From CAZCCC01 sp964497245 (GTDB lineage: Bacteria > Patescibacteriota > Patescibacteriia > Buchananbacterales > UBA6539), in contig CAZCCC010000018.1 in assembly GCA_964497245.1 (NCBI GenBank), forward strand, positions 1-28,379: a DNA stretch of 28,379 bases, read 5' to 3'. Positions within the stretch are counted from its first letter, which is position 1, and the number at the start of each line of letters is the position of its first letter. The translations under genes and the position numbers were made by a program. Shown here piece by piece: positions 21,228 to 28,379 of this stretch. A model generated the notes under the pieces. It searched no databases and had not been told where the DNA came from. It worked only from the letters and a program-made list of their open reading frames with translations.

Positions 21228-23327
21228 TTATTTTTCACGTTCGCCTTTTATCTGTTCAGCTACATTACCGGGAACTTCGGCGTATTCTTCAAATTCCATA
21301 CTGTAAGAAGCTCTGCCCTGAGTCATTGATCTTAATTCGGTGGCATAACCAAACATTTCAGCCAAAGGCACTTTTGCATCAATTACCTTAGATTGTCCGC
21401 GTTCTCTCATTTCTTCAATTTGACCCCTTTTTGAATTCAAATTGCCAATAACATCTCCCATAAAATTCTCAGGGGTGATTACTTCAACTTTCATTATCGG
21501 TTCAAGCAAAATAGGATTTGCTTTCCTTGATGCGGCCTGAAAAGCCATGGATCCGGCGATTTTAAAAGCCGCTTCAGAAGAATCGACTTCGTGAAAAGAT
21601 CCATCATAAACTGATGCTTTTATATCAATCATTGGGTAGCCGGCGACAACTCCCTTGGTTAGAGCTTCTTTGACTCCTTTTTCAATGGCCGGAATATACT
21701 CCCTGGGAATAATTCCACCTTTAATATCATCAATAAATTCAGATCCCTGTCCTCTTTCCTTTGGTTCTACTTTTATCCAGCAGTGTCCATATTGGCCACG
21801 GCCTCCTGATTGGCGGACATATTTTCCTTCAGCCTCTGCGGCAGCCTTAATTGTTTCTTTATAAGCAACTTGGGGCTTACCGACATTAGCTTCAACATTA
21901 AATTCACGTTTCATTCTGTCCACAATAACTTCCAAATGAAGCTCGCCCATTCCGCCAATAATCGTCTGCAGCGTTTCTTCATCGCCTTTAACTCTAAAAG
22001 TTGGATCCTCTTCGGCAAGTTTTTGCAGGGCAATTCCCATTTTTTCCTGATCAGCTTTTGTTTTTGGCTCAACTGCAACGTGAATAACCGGATCAGGAAA
22101 TTCAATTGTTTCTAAAACTATCGGATGATTTTCATCACATAAGGTATTTCCAGTAAAGGTATCCTTTAATCCTACAGCAGCGGCAATTTCTCCAGCATAA
22201 ACTTCTTTTACTTCTTCTCTATTATTGGCATGCATTCTAACAATCCGGCCAATTCTTTCTTTTTTTCCGCTAGTTGCATTATATATATAAGAACCTGATT
22301 CTAATCTGCCGGAATAAACTCTAAAAAAACATAATTTTCCAACGAATGGATCAACTGCTATTTTAAAAGCTAAAGCGGAAAATGGCTCGTTGTCGTCTGT
22401 TTTGCGTTCTTCCTCAGTTTCAGGATTCTTTGGGTTAAAACCTTTAACCGAAGGGATGTCCAAAGGGTTTGGCAAATAATCACAAATTGCATCCAGTAAG
22501 AGCTGAACTCCCTTATTTTTTAAGGCTGTACCGACCAATATTGGCATAATTAGATTATTGATTGTTGCCTTTCTTAGAGTCCTTATTAAATCATCTAATT
22601 CTATTTTTTCGCCACTAAGATATCTATCCATCAGCCCATCATCGTGCTGAACTATTGCCTCAACAAGTTCTTCACGATATTTTACAGAAAACTCCTGCAG
22701 GTCGGCGGGAATTTCCACCACTTCAACTTCTTTGCCGGCATCATCTTTATAAATAAAAGCTTTTTCTCTTAGTAAATCAACCACTCCCAGAAACTTGTCT
22801 TCTGCGCCGATTGGAAGTTGTATCGGATAAGCATTTTTAGTTAATCTATCCTTTATACTCTGTAAATCGGCATAAAAATCAGCACCAATTCGGTCCATTT
22901 TATTGACAAATCCCATTAAAGGCACTTTGAATTTTTCAGCTTGATGATAAACAGTTTCCGACTGAGGCTCAACTCCGGCAACTCCATCAAAAACAACAAC
23001 CCCACCGTCTAGAACCCTCAATGAACGCTGTACTTCAGCAGTAAAATCAATATGACCAGGTGTATCAATTAAATTAATCCGGCATTTTTTACTTTCTTCT
23101 CCCCGTGGCGCCCAAAAGCAAGTTGTGGCTGCAGAAGTAATGGTAATTCCTCTTTCTTTTTCCTGCTCCATCCAATCCATATCAGCAGAACCTTCATGGG
23201 TTTCACCAACCTTATGTTTTTTTCCCGTATAAAACAAAATACGCTCGGAAACTGTGGTTTTGCCGGCGTCTATATGGGCAATAATCCCAATATTTCTTGT
23301 TCTTTCTAAAGAATATTCTCTTGGCAT
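21228..23327 (-). CDS. fusA: Elongation factor G
   Basis: Ribosomal translocase GTPase. P-loop AHIDAGKTT (17-25), RGITITSAATT, DTPGHIDF and NKMDRIGADF; domain II (FFRVYSGRLESGSYIYN), domain III-V with GELHLEVIVDRM, and GGMGELH, plus the C-terminal RGQIEEMRERG and ATELRSMTQGRASYSMEF. 699 residues, normal for bacterial EF-G, without the insertions seen in EF-G2 paralogues. It follows rpsG by 62 bases. Confidence 0.98.
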   Translation of the reverse strand: MPREYSLERTRNIGIIAHIDAGKTTVSERILFYTGKKHKVGETHEGSADMDWMEQEKERGITITSAATTCFWAPRGEESKKCRINLIDTPGHIDFTAEVQRSLRVLDGGVVVFDGVAGVEPQSETVYHQAEKFKVPLMGFVNKMDRIGADFYADLQSIKDRLTKNAYPIQLPIGAEDKFLGVVDLLREKAFIYKDDAGKEVEVVEIPADLQEFSVKYREELVEAIVQHDDGLMDRYLSGEKIELDDLIRTLRKATINNLIMPILVGTALKNKGVQLLLDAICDYLPNPLDIPSVKGFNPKNPETEEERKTDDNEPFSALAFKIAVDPFVGKLCFFRVYSGRLESGSYIYNATSGKKERIGRIVRMHANNREEVKEVYAGEIAAAVGLKDTFTGNTLCDENHPIVLETIEFPDPVIHVAVEPKTKADQEKMGIALQKLAEEDPTFRVKGDEETLQTIIGGMGELHLEVIVDRMKREFNVEANVGKPQVAYKETIKAAAEAEGKYVRQSGGRGQYGHCWIKVEPKERGQGSEFIDDIKGGIIPREYIPAIEKGVKEALTKGVVAGYPMIDIKASVYDGSFHEVDSSEAAFKIAGSMAFQAASRKANPILLEPIMKVEVITPENFMGDVIGNLNSKRGQIEEMRERGQSKVIDAKVPLAEMFGYATELRSMTQGRASYSMEFEEYAEVPGNVAEQIKGEREK

Positions 23328-23389
23328 ATTTATTAATTCTAATTCTCTGAATTTGAATTCAATATTAGAATATTGATTTAAATTTAAAA

Positions 23390-23854
23390 TTATCTGGCAA
23401 AATGGGCAAATGCACGGTTGGCCTCAGCCATTTTGTAAGTATCCTGTCGTTTCTTAATTGCAGCACCCTCTTTATTGTATGCGGCAATCAACTCATCGGC
23501 TAATTTTTGGCTCATTGGAGCCCCTTTTCTTGATTTCGCAGCGTTTATTATCCAACGAAAAGCTAAGGTAGTTTTTCTGTTACCAGTTACTGCAACCGGA
23601 ATCTGATAATTACCTCCACCGATCCGACGGCCTTTGACTTCAACTTCCGGGGCAACATTTTTAATAGCCATATCAAAAACCTCCAAGGCATCTTTTTTTG
23701 TTTTTTTATTAATTTCATCAAAACAATTGTAAACAACTTTTTGAGCAACTGATTTCTTCCCTCTTTTCATTATCTGGTTGATGAATTTAGCAATGGTAAC
23801 ACTATTATATTTCAAATCAGGATTTATATTTCTTTTTGGAGTTTTTCCTCTCAT
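23390..23854 (-). CDS. rpsG: Ribosomal protein uS7
   Basis: 16S head assembly protein, in E. coli the str operon translational repressor. Motifs: YNSVTIAKFINQIMKRGKKS, PEVEVKGRRIGGGNYQIPV, and the C-terminal KRQDTYKMAEANRAFAHFA. 154 residues, standard. 14 bases after rpsL. Confidence 0.98.
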   Translation of the reverse strand: MRGKTPKRNINPDLKYNSVTIAKFINQIMKRGKKSVAQKVVYNCFDEINKKTKKDALEVFDMAIKNVAPEVEVKGRRIGGGNYQIPVAVTGNRKTTLAFRWIINAAKSRKGAPMSQKLADELIAAYNKEGAAIKKRQDTYKMAEANRAFAHFAR

Positions 23855-23868
23855 ATATAAAAAATTAA

Positions 23869-24297
23869 TTAAGTTGATTTAGCACTAGCCTTTTTAGATC
23901 CATAAAGACTTCGGCCTTGTTTGCGGCCCTCAACTCCGGTAGTATCATAAACCCCCCGTACAATATGATATCTGACACCAGGAAGATCTTTTACTCTGCC
24001 ACCACGGATCAACACCACGGAGTGCTCCTGCAAATTGTGTCCTTCTCCTGGAATATAGGCTGTCACTTCCATCCCGTTTGAAAGCCTGACCCTGGCAATT
24101 TTTCTTAAAGCCGAATTCGGTTTTTTAGGAGTAGTGGTGGTAACTTTCACGCAAACTCCCCTTTTAAAGCCTGCTCCTTTGGGATTTTCTTTTTTCTTAC
24201 GATGCAATGTATCAGAAACAAGCCTTAAAGCAGGAGTTTTTGGCTTTTTAGTCTGTAATTTTCTTTTTTTATTAAGAAGTTGGTTGATTGTAGGCAT
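23869..24297 (-). CDS. rpsL: Ribosomal protein uS12
   Basis: Decoding-centre protein. The hallmark segments are intact: TTTPKKPNSALRK (Lys58-Lys59, equivalent to Lys42-Lys43 of E. coli) and GGRVKDLPGVRYH (Lys103, Asp104, equivalent to Lys87-Asp88). These are the wild-type residues associated with streptomycin sensitivity. 142 residues with about 15 extra N-terminal residues (basic, KKRKLQTKKPK). First gene of the str unit, behind the promoter at 24414-24442. Confidence 0.98.
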   Translation of the reverse strand: MPTINQLLNKKRKLQTKKPKTPALRLVSDTLHRKKKENPKGAGFKRGVCVKVTTTTPKKPNSALRKIARVRLSNGMEVTAYIPGEGHNLQEHSVVLIRGGRVKDLPGVRYHIVRGVYDTTGVEGRKQGRSLYGSKKASAKST

Positions 24298-24328
24298 AAT
24301 TAAATAAAATAATTAACAGCTAACATTA

Positions 24329-24396
24329 TAACAATTAACACGGACATGAGAATTGAGAAATCACTAACAACTACATTGTTAATTGTTAATTGTTAA
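24329..24396 (-). repeat. TTGTTAA tandem/inverted repeat in the rpsL leader
   Basis: TTGTTAA is repeated three times without gap (24376-24382, 24383-24389, 24390-24396) and faces TAACAATTAACA (24329-24340), giving a 12-bp stem with either register. It lies in the 5' UTR of the str transcript. The same motif recurs at 25181-25250. Confidence 0.6.
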
Positions 24397-24413
24397 CTGC
24401 TATTACACAAAAT

Positions 24414-24442
24414 ATATTAACTTATAATTATATAAAAGTCAA
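24414..24442 (-). promoter_or_regulatory. str operon promoter
   Basis: On the minus strand TTGACT (24437-24442), 17-base spacer, TAATAT (24414-24419), giving a leader of about 110 bases before rpsL. Same -35/-10 pair and spacing as the pyrBI promoter, so this appears to be the local consensus. Confidence 0.75.
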
Positions 24443-24474
24443 TACTACTTTTAAACAGGATTTAAAAAACCCAA

Positions 24475-25125
24475 TTATAGATTAAAAATGGTTATAAATA
24501 AGCCAAAAATAAAACTAAAAATGCTACTAATAAAAGGCATTAAAAAAAATAAAAGGCCAATGGAAACAAGTAGCCCATATCTGGCCATAAATAAAGGATT
24601 ACCAAATGGAGTTTTTGCCAGAAGTCGGGAGACAAAAGAAAAACTTGCTAAAAAATTAAATCCATCAAAGCCTGGCAGTGGCAGAGAATTAAAAACCGCT
24701 AAAACAACATTTACCTGAAAAAGTATGGTAAAAAACAGAATGCCTAAATTATTAGGAGCTAACGCAAAAAGTTGGGTGGTAATTTTTAAAATAACTATTG
24801 AAAAAATTGCCAAAGAAAAATTGGTAAAAATTCCAGCCATAGTTACCAGACGATAAGAGACCGGCCTCTTTTCCAGACGATAAGGATTAACCGGAACCGG
24901 TTTTGCCCAGCCAAATAATATTCCGGCATTGGAAAAAACTAAAAGCAAAGGAACCATTATTGATCCTATAAAATCAATATGAACCAAAGGATTTAAAGAA
25001 AGCCGGCCGGAAACTTTGGCTGTATCGTCTCCGAACATATTAGCGACAAAGCCATGGGCAATTTCATGCAAAACCACGGAGTATAAAAAAGCGATAATGT
25101 AAACTGCTATAACAATTAATTCCAT
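24475..25125 (-). CDS. Site-2 protease homologue (M50 family)
   Basis: Intramembrane zinc metalloprotease of the S2P class. HEIAH (His20, Glu21, His24) is in the first membrane segment and NSLPLPGFDG (146-155, with Asp154) is the second zinc-ligand motif. About five or six membrane segments fit this short form: 216 residues with no PDZ domain. It could release membrane-bound regulators or clear signal peptides, but no substrate candidate is next to it. It is transcribed from its own promoter (25140-25168), and the ATG at 25125 gives a short 5' UTR. Confidence 0.9.
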   Translation of the reverse strand: MELIVIAVYIIAFLYSVVLHEIAHGFVANMFGDDTAKVSGRLSLNPLVHIDFIGSIMVPLLLVFSNAGILFGWAKPVPVNPYRLEKRPVSYRLVTMAGIFTNFSLAIFSIVILKITTQLFALAPNNLGILFFTILFQVNVVLAVFNSLPLPGFDGFNFLASFSFVSRLLAKTPFGNPLFMARYGLLVSIGLLFFLMPFISSIFSFIFGLFITIFNL

Positions 25126-25139
25126 AATAACTATATAAT

Positions 25140-25168
25140 AGCATAAAAATTTGATTTTTTAAAATCAA
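25140..25168 (-). promoter_or_regulatory. Promoter of site-2 protease gene
   Basis: On the minus strand TTGATT (25163-25168), 17-base spacer, TATGCT (25140-25145). The predicted start lies only about 8 bases from the ATG at 25125, i.e. a near-leaderless mRNA. It overlaps the divergent rpmB promoter. Confidence 0.5.
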
Positions 25169-25179
25169 TCTGCTAGAAT
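25151..25179 (+). promoter_or_regulatory. Promoter of rpmB
   Basis: TTGATT (25151-25156), 17-base spacer, TAGAAT (25174-25179), about 75 bases upstream of the rpmB ATG. It overlaps the minus-strand promoter, so the two divergent genes could interfere with each other. Confidence 0.55.
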
Positions 25180-25186
25180 ATAACAA

Positions 25187-25233
25187 TTAACAGTCAAATC
25201 TTTGATTAGCTAACAAATTTTAGTGACTGTTAA
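25187..25233 (+). repeat. Inverted repeat in rpmB 5' UTR
   Basis: TTAACAGTCA (25187-25196) and TGACTGTTAA (25224-25233), 10-bp perfect stem, 27-base loop. Flanking TAACAATTAA and AATTGTTAATT extend the symmetry. It occupies most of the rpmB leader, so autoregulation is possible; it may instead be the repeat family also seen at 24329-24396. Confidence 0.6.
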
Positions 25234-25256
25234 CAGCTAATTGTTAATTATATTTT

Positions 25257-25454
25257 ATGGCCAAATGCGAAATCTGCGGCCGCGAACCGCTAAAAGGAAA
25301 CCAAAAAAGCCATTCCAACATCAAAACCATCAGGCGACAAAAGCTTAACTTACAGACAAAAAAAATAAAAAATAAAAAAACTATTGTCTGTACAAGCTGC
25401 ATCAGGACAATGGCTAAACCCCCTAAAAAAATAAACGTTAAAAAAACTAAGTAA
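25257..25454 (+). CDS. rpmB: Ribosomal protein bL28, zinc-binding
   Basis: Large-subunit protein. MAKCEICGREPLKGNQKSHS contains the first CxxC (Cys4, Cys7); NLQTKKI and IVCTSCIRTM give the second (Cys45, Cys48). This is the C+ form. 65 residues, usual. The only ribosomal gene in the window on the plus strand, apart from the main cluster. The TAA at 25452-25454 is inside the terminator stem. No obvious SD upstream. Confidence 0.93.
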   Translation: MAKCEICGREPLKGNQKSHSNIKTIRRQKLNLQTKKIKNKKTIVCTSCIRTMAKPPKKINVKKTK

Positions 25455-25495
25455 TAGTCCCTACAATCAATTGGGAAATTTTACTTAGTTTTTTT
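25446..25495. terminator. Bidirectional intrinsic terminator of rpmB
   Basis: ACTAAGTAA (25446-25454) pairs with TTACTTAGT (25481-25489), flanked by an A-run (25440-25446) and a T-run (25489-25495), with an inner TCCC/GGGA pairing. It therefore terminates rpmB (plus) and can also stop transcripts from the minus-strand zinc-ribbon gene. The first arm includes the last codons and stop of rpmB. Confidence 0.85.
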
Positions 25496-25601
25496 ATTGG
25501 CAAAGTATGACTGGCTAAACAAAAAAAGACGGCTCATTCCCTGAGTTAAGAAGCATAAAAAAGTAAAGCAACTTGCTCTGCAATTAAAGCCCTTTATTAT
25601 T

Positions 25602-26156
25602 CTATTTTTTAATTTTTTTAGCTTTGACTTTTTTAACAGCCTTGGTCTTCTTATCAGCTGATTTTTTATCTTCTTTCTTGTCTTTGGATTTTATTTTTTC
25701 GGTTTTTTCAATTTTGGCTGGTTTATCGTTACTTAAAGCTTGTAAAATTCTATCCAACTTGGAATTCAGCAAGTCAAACTGCTGGTTCTGGTTGATAGAA
25801 ATTTCTGAAGGCCTAGTCGAATTACCACCTTTACTAAAGCAATTATTGCAATAAACTGGCTTGTCACTTGAAGGCTGAAAAGGTACTTCACAATTTTTCC
25901 CGCAGTCGCTACAAACCGCCTGATACATTCTTTTATCATCGCGCCTTGATCTACCATAGTCCCGATCTTGACTATAACCGCGCTGATTTTGACTTTTACC
26001 CTTAAAACACTCACTGCAATAAACCGGCTTGTCACCCGTTGGCTTGAAGGGCACTTCGCAGGTTTTTCCGCATTTGGCGCAAACTGCTCGATGCTGGGCC
26101 GGACGATCCCGATTGTTCCTGTCGTTAAAACTCTTTGATTTGTTAAACATTTTCAT
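25602..26156 (-). CDS. Tandem zinc-ribbon protein with Lys-rich tail
   Basis: Two copies of a short treble-clef or zinc-ribbon unit: AVCAKCGKTCEVPFKPTGDK then PVYCSECF, and AVCSDCGKNCEVPFQPSSDK then PVYCNNCF. Each unit has the pattern CxxC-x3-C-x-VPF-x-P-x4-KPVYC-x-x-C. The units are separated by an Arg/Asp/Gln-rich linker and followed by a short helix (FDLLNSKLDRILQAL) and a Lys/Ala-rich C-terminus that looks nucleic-acid-binding. 184 residues. The family is common in candidate-phyla genomes and labelled zinc-ribbon or CxxC; I know of no activity. Two nearby Met codons (26156 and 26150) are possible starts. Confidence 0.85.
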   Translation of the reverse strand: MKMFNKSKSFNDRNNRDRPAQHRAVCAKCGKTCEVPFKPTGDKPVYCSECFKGKSQNQRGYSQDRDYGRSRRDDKRMYQAVCSDCGKNCEVPFQPSSDKPVYCNNCFSKGGNSTRPSEISINQNQQFDLLNSKLDRILQALSNDKPAKIEKTEKIKSKDKKEDKKSADKKTKAVKKVKAKKIKK

Positions 26157-26426
26157 AAAATTATTTTAGTTATTTATAAGTATATTTAATTATTTTGGCT
26201 TATTTTAATGAAACCCATATTGATTCTCCCACTACTTTGCTAAATTGTCAAAAAAAAGAATGCTGCGAAAAAATTATATTTAAATTAATATTACCAAAGC
26301 CGAGGGTTTTAACCCTCGGATTGGTTTATGTTTGATTTTTTAACGACTGATTACTATATCAAATTTTTTACAAGCTAACAGCGTTCCGGGTAAAAACCCC
26401 AATTTCAACCCCAATAATAATTATTT
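26157..26426. other. 270-base intergenic region
   Basis: AT-rich, no convincing ORF. It contains the strong hairpin at 26294-26324 and a TTGACA on the minus strand (around 26248-26253) with no good -10 at the expected distance; a promoter for the zinc-ribbon gene is likely here but I cannot fix it. Confidence 0.6.
26294..26324. repeat. Intergenic hairpin
   Basis: CCGAGGGTT (26300-26308) and AACCCTCGG (26311-26319), 9-bp stem, loop TT, extended after a small internal mismatch by CCAA (26294-26297) with TTGG (26321-26324). GC-rich against its surroundings, similar in style to the stems at 9189-9260 and 27875-27982. Confidence 0.8.
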
Positions 26427-26759
26427 TTATTGATATTTGGATGCAATGCTATCAATAATTATTCCATAAACAATTCCGGCTAAAAAACCGGGTAAATCCT
26501 TAAAATCTGTTGCCAAATACAAAGAAAAGCTAATTATCAAACCTAAAATCGCACCTCTTAATAAAACATTATTTTTGCCTTTGCTGATCTGCCAGCCGGC
26601 TGCCAAACCAATTACCAAACCCATTACCAGCCGGTTAAAATAAGTGGCAATAATAAATAATTCGTTGCCAAAAAACCCAAGCCTTAAGCTGACTCCAATA
26701 ATACAAAAAATACCCAAAAATACTCCAGTTAAAACTCCGACTATTAATCTTTTATTCAT
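26427..26759 (-). CDS. Small membrane protein
   Basis: 110 residues with three or four hydrophobic segments: about 5-25 (VGVLTGVFLGIFCIIGVSL), 32-57 (with FNRLVMGLVIGLAAGW), and 67-105 (AILGLIISFSLYLATDF then GFLAGIVYGIIID). Glycine spacing (G-x3-G) suggests tight helix packing. No motif that assigns a function. It begins 21 bases after the 352-aa gene stop, so the two probably share a transcript. It ends 270 bases before the zinc-ribbon gene. Confidence 0.75.
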   Translation of the reverse strand: MNKRLIVGVLTGVFLGIFCIIGVSLRLGFFGNELFIIATYFNRLVMGLVIGLAAGWQISKGKNNVLLRGAILGLIISFSLYLATDFKDLPGFLAGIVYGIIIDSIASKYQ

Positions 26760-26780
26760 ATTTAAATTTTATTTATATAT

Positions 26781-27839
26781 TTATTGCGCTTTTACGTCTG
26801 CCTCCATTTCTTTTCTAAGATCTTCTAACTGCTTTTTAATATCATCGCTTGTCGGAGTTCCTGAATCAGGCACAAGCCGTCGGTCAGAGCCGCTACTGGC
26901 AGACTCCACGGAAAAATCGTCTTCATCTATATTGGAAGCCGAAGCATCATTTATTTCCCTTCTTTGTTTTTCCGGCTCTTCTTGAGAATCAAAAATTCCT
27001 TCATTATCAATATAATTCAAATCAATTGCCTCTTTGGATTTGTATAATTCAAGCAAATTTATTCCTTGAGTGTAATCAATATTATCGCAACTGAACTCAA
27101 AATCACCTTCAAAGCTTACTCCAGGATTAACCTTTGGAACTTCACACTCTTTACTGAAAGAAATAAAATCAGGAGTAATTAAAGCTCCGTTTTCCAATGG
27201 CCGGCCGGCTAAACTGAATGGCAGACAATATGTTTTGGCGTCTTCCTTGCTTGTTTCTTCCCTCTCATCGGTAAAACCCATGACCGTGCCAATCATTTTT
27301 ACATTAACATAAACCCAATTTTTGATTTTTCTGTCCGGTGCGGGAAAAATCATCTTTGAATAATAATCAACTCTGATCGGCGCTTGATTTTTTTTATAAT
27401 ATTCAGTCAGACTGCCACTTTCCTTGGTTAAAATTATGCCGCTGCCGGCAGAATTAACAAGCATTCCTTCTCCATTATATTTATAATCAATTGCTCGACC
27501 CAAAATATACATTTTTTGGCTTTCGTTATCTATAAGATTTATTTCTTCCGAGGAATATTCAATAAGTCCGCTTTCATTTCCCATAATTGAATTGGTATAT
27601 GTGCCGGTAATTTTTTCCTTGCCAATACAAAAAGTATAGCGGTCTTTATTTTTCAGTTCCTCAAAATAAAGTTCTTCAAGTTTGGCCCTGGTTTCTTCAT
27701 CAATTCCCTGCCCTATTTCTTCGCGATTAATCAAAGGGTTTCCTCTGTTAGAAGATGATGAATTATAAAACAAAATTCCCGCTCCGATTACACCGGCGCA
27801 AGCGATTCCCCCCATTCCTAAAAGTAATTTTTTATCCAT
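26781..27839 (-). CDS. Membrane-anchored secreted protein
   Basis: Not recognised. The N-terminus is MDKKLLLGMGGIACAGVIGA then ILFY, an uncleaved signal anchor; the remainder (about 25-352) should be outside. The middle region repeats hydrophobic strands and short Cys loops (YTFCIGKEKITGTYT near 70; DAKTYCLPF; SKECEVPK; FEFSCDNIDY), giving four Cys that could form two disulfides. The C-terminal 70 residues are acidic and Ser-rich, ending in a charged helix (KKQLEDLRKEMEADVKAQ). The start is the ATG at 27839 (352 aa); a GTG at 27863 would add 8 residues. Upstream lies the hairpin element at 27875-28000. Confidence 0.8.
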   Translation of the reverse strand: MDKKLLLGMGGIACAGVIGAGILFYNSSSSNRGNPLINREEIGQGIDEETRAKLEELYFEELKNKDRYTFCIGKEKITGTYTNSIMGNESGLIEYSSEEINLIDNESQKMYILGRAIDYKYNGEGMLVNSAGSGIILTKESGSLTEYYKKNQAPIRVDYYSKMIFPAPDRKIKNWVYVNVKMIGTVMGFTDEREETSKEDAKTYCLPFSLAGRPLENGALITPDFISFSKECEVPKVNPGVSFEGDFEFSCDNIDYTQGINLLELYKSKEAIDLNYIDNEGIFDSQEEPEKQRREINDASASNIDEDDFSVESASSGSDRRLVPDSGTPTSDDIKKQLEDLRKEMEADVKAQ

Positions 27840-27874
27840 AAATTTTTTGTTAGTATTTACCACTTATTTGCAAT

Positions 27875-28000
27875 TGGGTTTTTAACCCATTAATGCAAAA
27901 TAATTGGCAAGTTGAGGTTAAACCGGTTATCCAACAGGTCAGGAAACTCAACCCCTAGACTAGGTGAGCCGGTTTCAACCGGTCAGGAACCTCAACACCC
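27875..28000. repeat. Hairpin-rich intergenic element
   Basis: Contains TGGGTT-TTT-AACCCA (27875-27889), CCTA-GAC-TAGG (27954-27964), CCGGTT-TC-AACCGG (27969-27982), and a 19-base near-direct repeat at 27937-27955 and 27981-27999 with two mismatches. GTTGAGGTT (27911-27919) is complementary to AACCTCAAC (27988-27996), enclosing it all. It is more G+C-rich than flanking genes. No ORF. A transcriptional terminator role for the gene at 28008 is possible but there is no T-run. Confidence 0.6.
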
Positions 28001-28007
28001 AACCAGA

Positions 28008-28379
28008 CTAAAGACCACAAACATCAGTCATTGACTCACAATTAGACGCTTGAATCATGCACCTTGTCATTGTTTCATTCCAGCCGGCGCATTCCTGTAT
28101 ACATGAATCAAACCCTTCCTGAAATAATGCTTGAGTCGCATTCGGCACTAATGTCAAACACTGATTAACATAATTATTACAGGCGGCTTCGCAGTCATTT
28201 TTTGGTTCTGCCAACTCCGGGTCATTAATTTCAGGAACTGAAGCGGCTACGACTTCAGGAATTATAAAAAGCTCTTGGCAGTTTGAGGCTTGACGAATTA
28301 TTTCCATTGTCTCTTCATTCCAATTTTCGCATTCGGTATTACATCGCTCCGAAGATAAAAATCCCGGACAAATTTCTTC
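28008..28379 (-). CDS. Cys-rich repeat protein, N-terminus beyond right edge
   Basis: The frame is open from the right edge to a TAG at 28008-28010, 123 residues visible; an internal ATG at 28307 is not the start. Two related Cys modules are visible: C-NTE-CENWNEETME...QASNCQEL and C-IQE-CAGWNETMTR...QASNCESM. Between them is CEAACNNYVNQCLTLVPNATQ. The spacing C-x3-C-x2-W-N-x4 and the shared QASNC show an internal duplication, and many Cys point to an extracellular disulfide-rich protein. No enzyme motif. The signal sequence should lie to the right of the window. The family is probably related to the other Cys-rich secreted proteins of this window in lifestyle, not in sequence. Confidence 0.8.
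   Translation of the reverse strand, partial: EEICPGFLSSERCNTECENWNEETMEIIRQASNCQELFIIPEVVAASVPEINDPELAEPKNDCEAACNNYVNQCLTLVPNATQALFQEGFDSCIQECAGWNETMTRCMIQASNCESMTDVCGL

Noticed and set aside
24376..24396. CRISPR-like repeat
   Set aside because: Only 7-base units without spacers, and no cas gene nearby.

Overview
The window looks like part of a small-genome, AT-rich bacterium of the Candidate Phyla Radiation (Patescibacteria, Parcubacteria-like). The reasons are: a str-S10-spc ribosomal cluster with no rpmD (uL30) gene between rpsE and rplO; zinc-binding forms of uS14, uL24 and bL28; charged extensions on several ribosomal proteins; a compact RecO; an AspRS without the bacterial GAD insertion; and several cysteine-rich secreted proteins or lipoproteins of the kind common in that group. 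I made the lineage call by reading, without a database search.

Layout. Bases 1-1949 (minus strand) hold aspS followed by a DUF333 lipoprotein that runs off the left edge. Bases 2015-4340 form a compositional island. It has an 81-aa orphan gene (plus strand) and a convergent fused aspartate carbamoyltransferase, PyrB-PyrI (minus strand). Each gene has a near-consensus promoter, a Shine-Dalgarno site and its own intrinsic terminator. The pyrBI leader carries a hairpin followed by an intrinsic-terminator-like hairpin, a candidate attenuator. A frameshifted transposase 3' end (4413-4575) lies beside the island. Bases 4588-6819 (minus strand) hold recO, a Cys-rich lipoprotein, ruvX and map.

Bases 6834-24297 are an almost unbroken minus-strand cluster, in transcription order: rpsL, rpsG, fusA, a 113-aa hypothetical gene, tuf, rpsJ, rplC, rplD, rplW, rplB, rpsS, rplV, rpsC, rplP, rpmC, rpsQ, rplN, rplX, rplE, rpsN, rpsH, rplF, rplR, rpsE, rplO, secY, a 79-aa hypothetical gene, adk, and then map and ruvX. 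The usual downstream infA-rpmJ-rpsM-rpsK-rpsD-rpoA block is not there. Three gaps carry striking structure: upstream of tuf (promoter plus structured 5' UTR), tuf-rpsJ (15-bp perfect hairpin) and rpsJ-rplC (about 300 bases with two long-range stems). A hairpin-rich insert flanked by 11-bp direct repeats separates rplO from secY.

Bases 24475-28379 hold a site-2-protease homologue, rpmB (bL28, plus strand) ending in a bidirectional terminator, a tandem zinc-ribbon protein, a small membrane protein, a membrane-anchored secreted protein, and a Cys-rich repeat protein that runs off the right edge. The main theme is translation and protein export. The unusual items are the isolated pyrBI island with its leader, and the intercistronic RNA structures in the ribosomal cluster.
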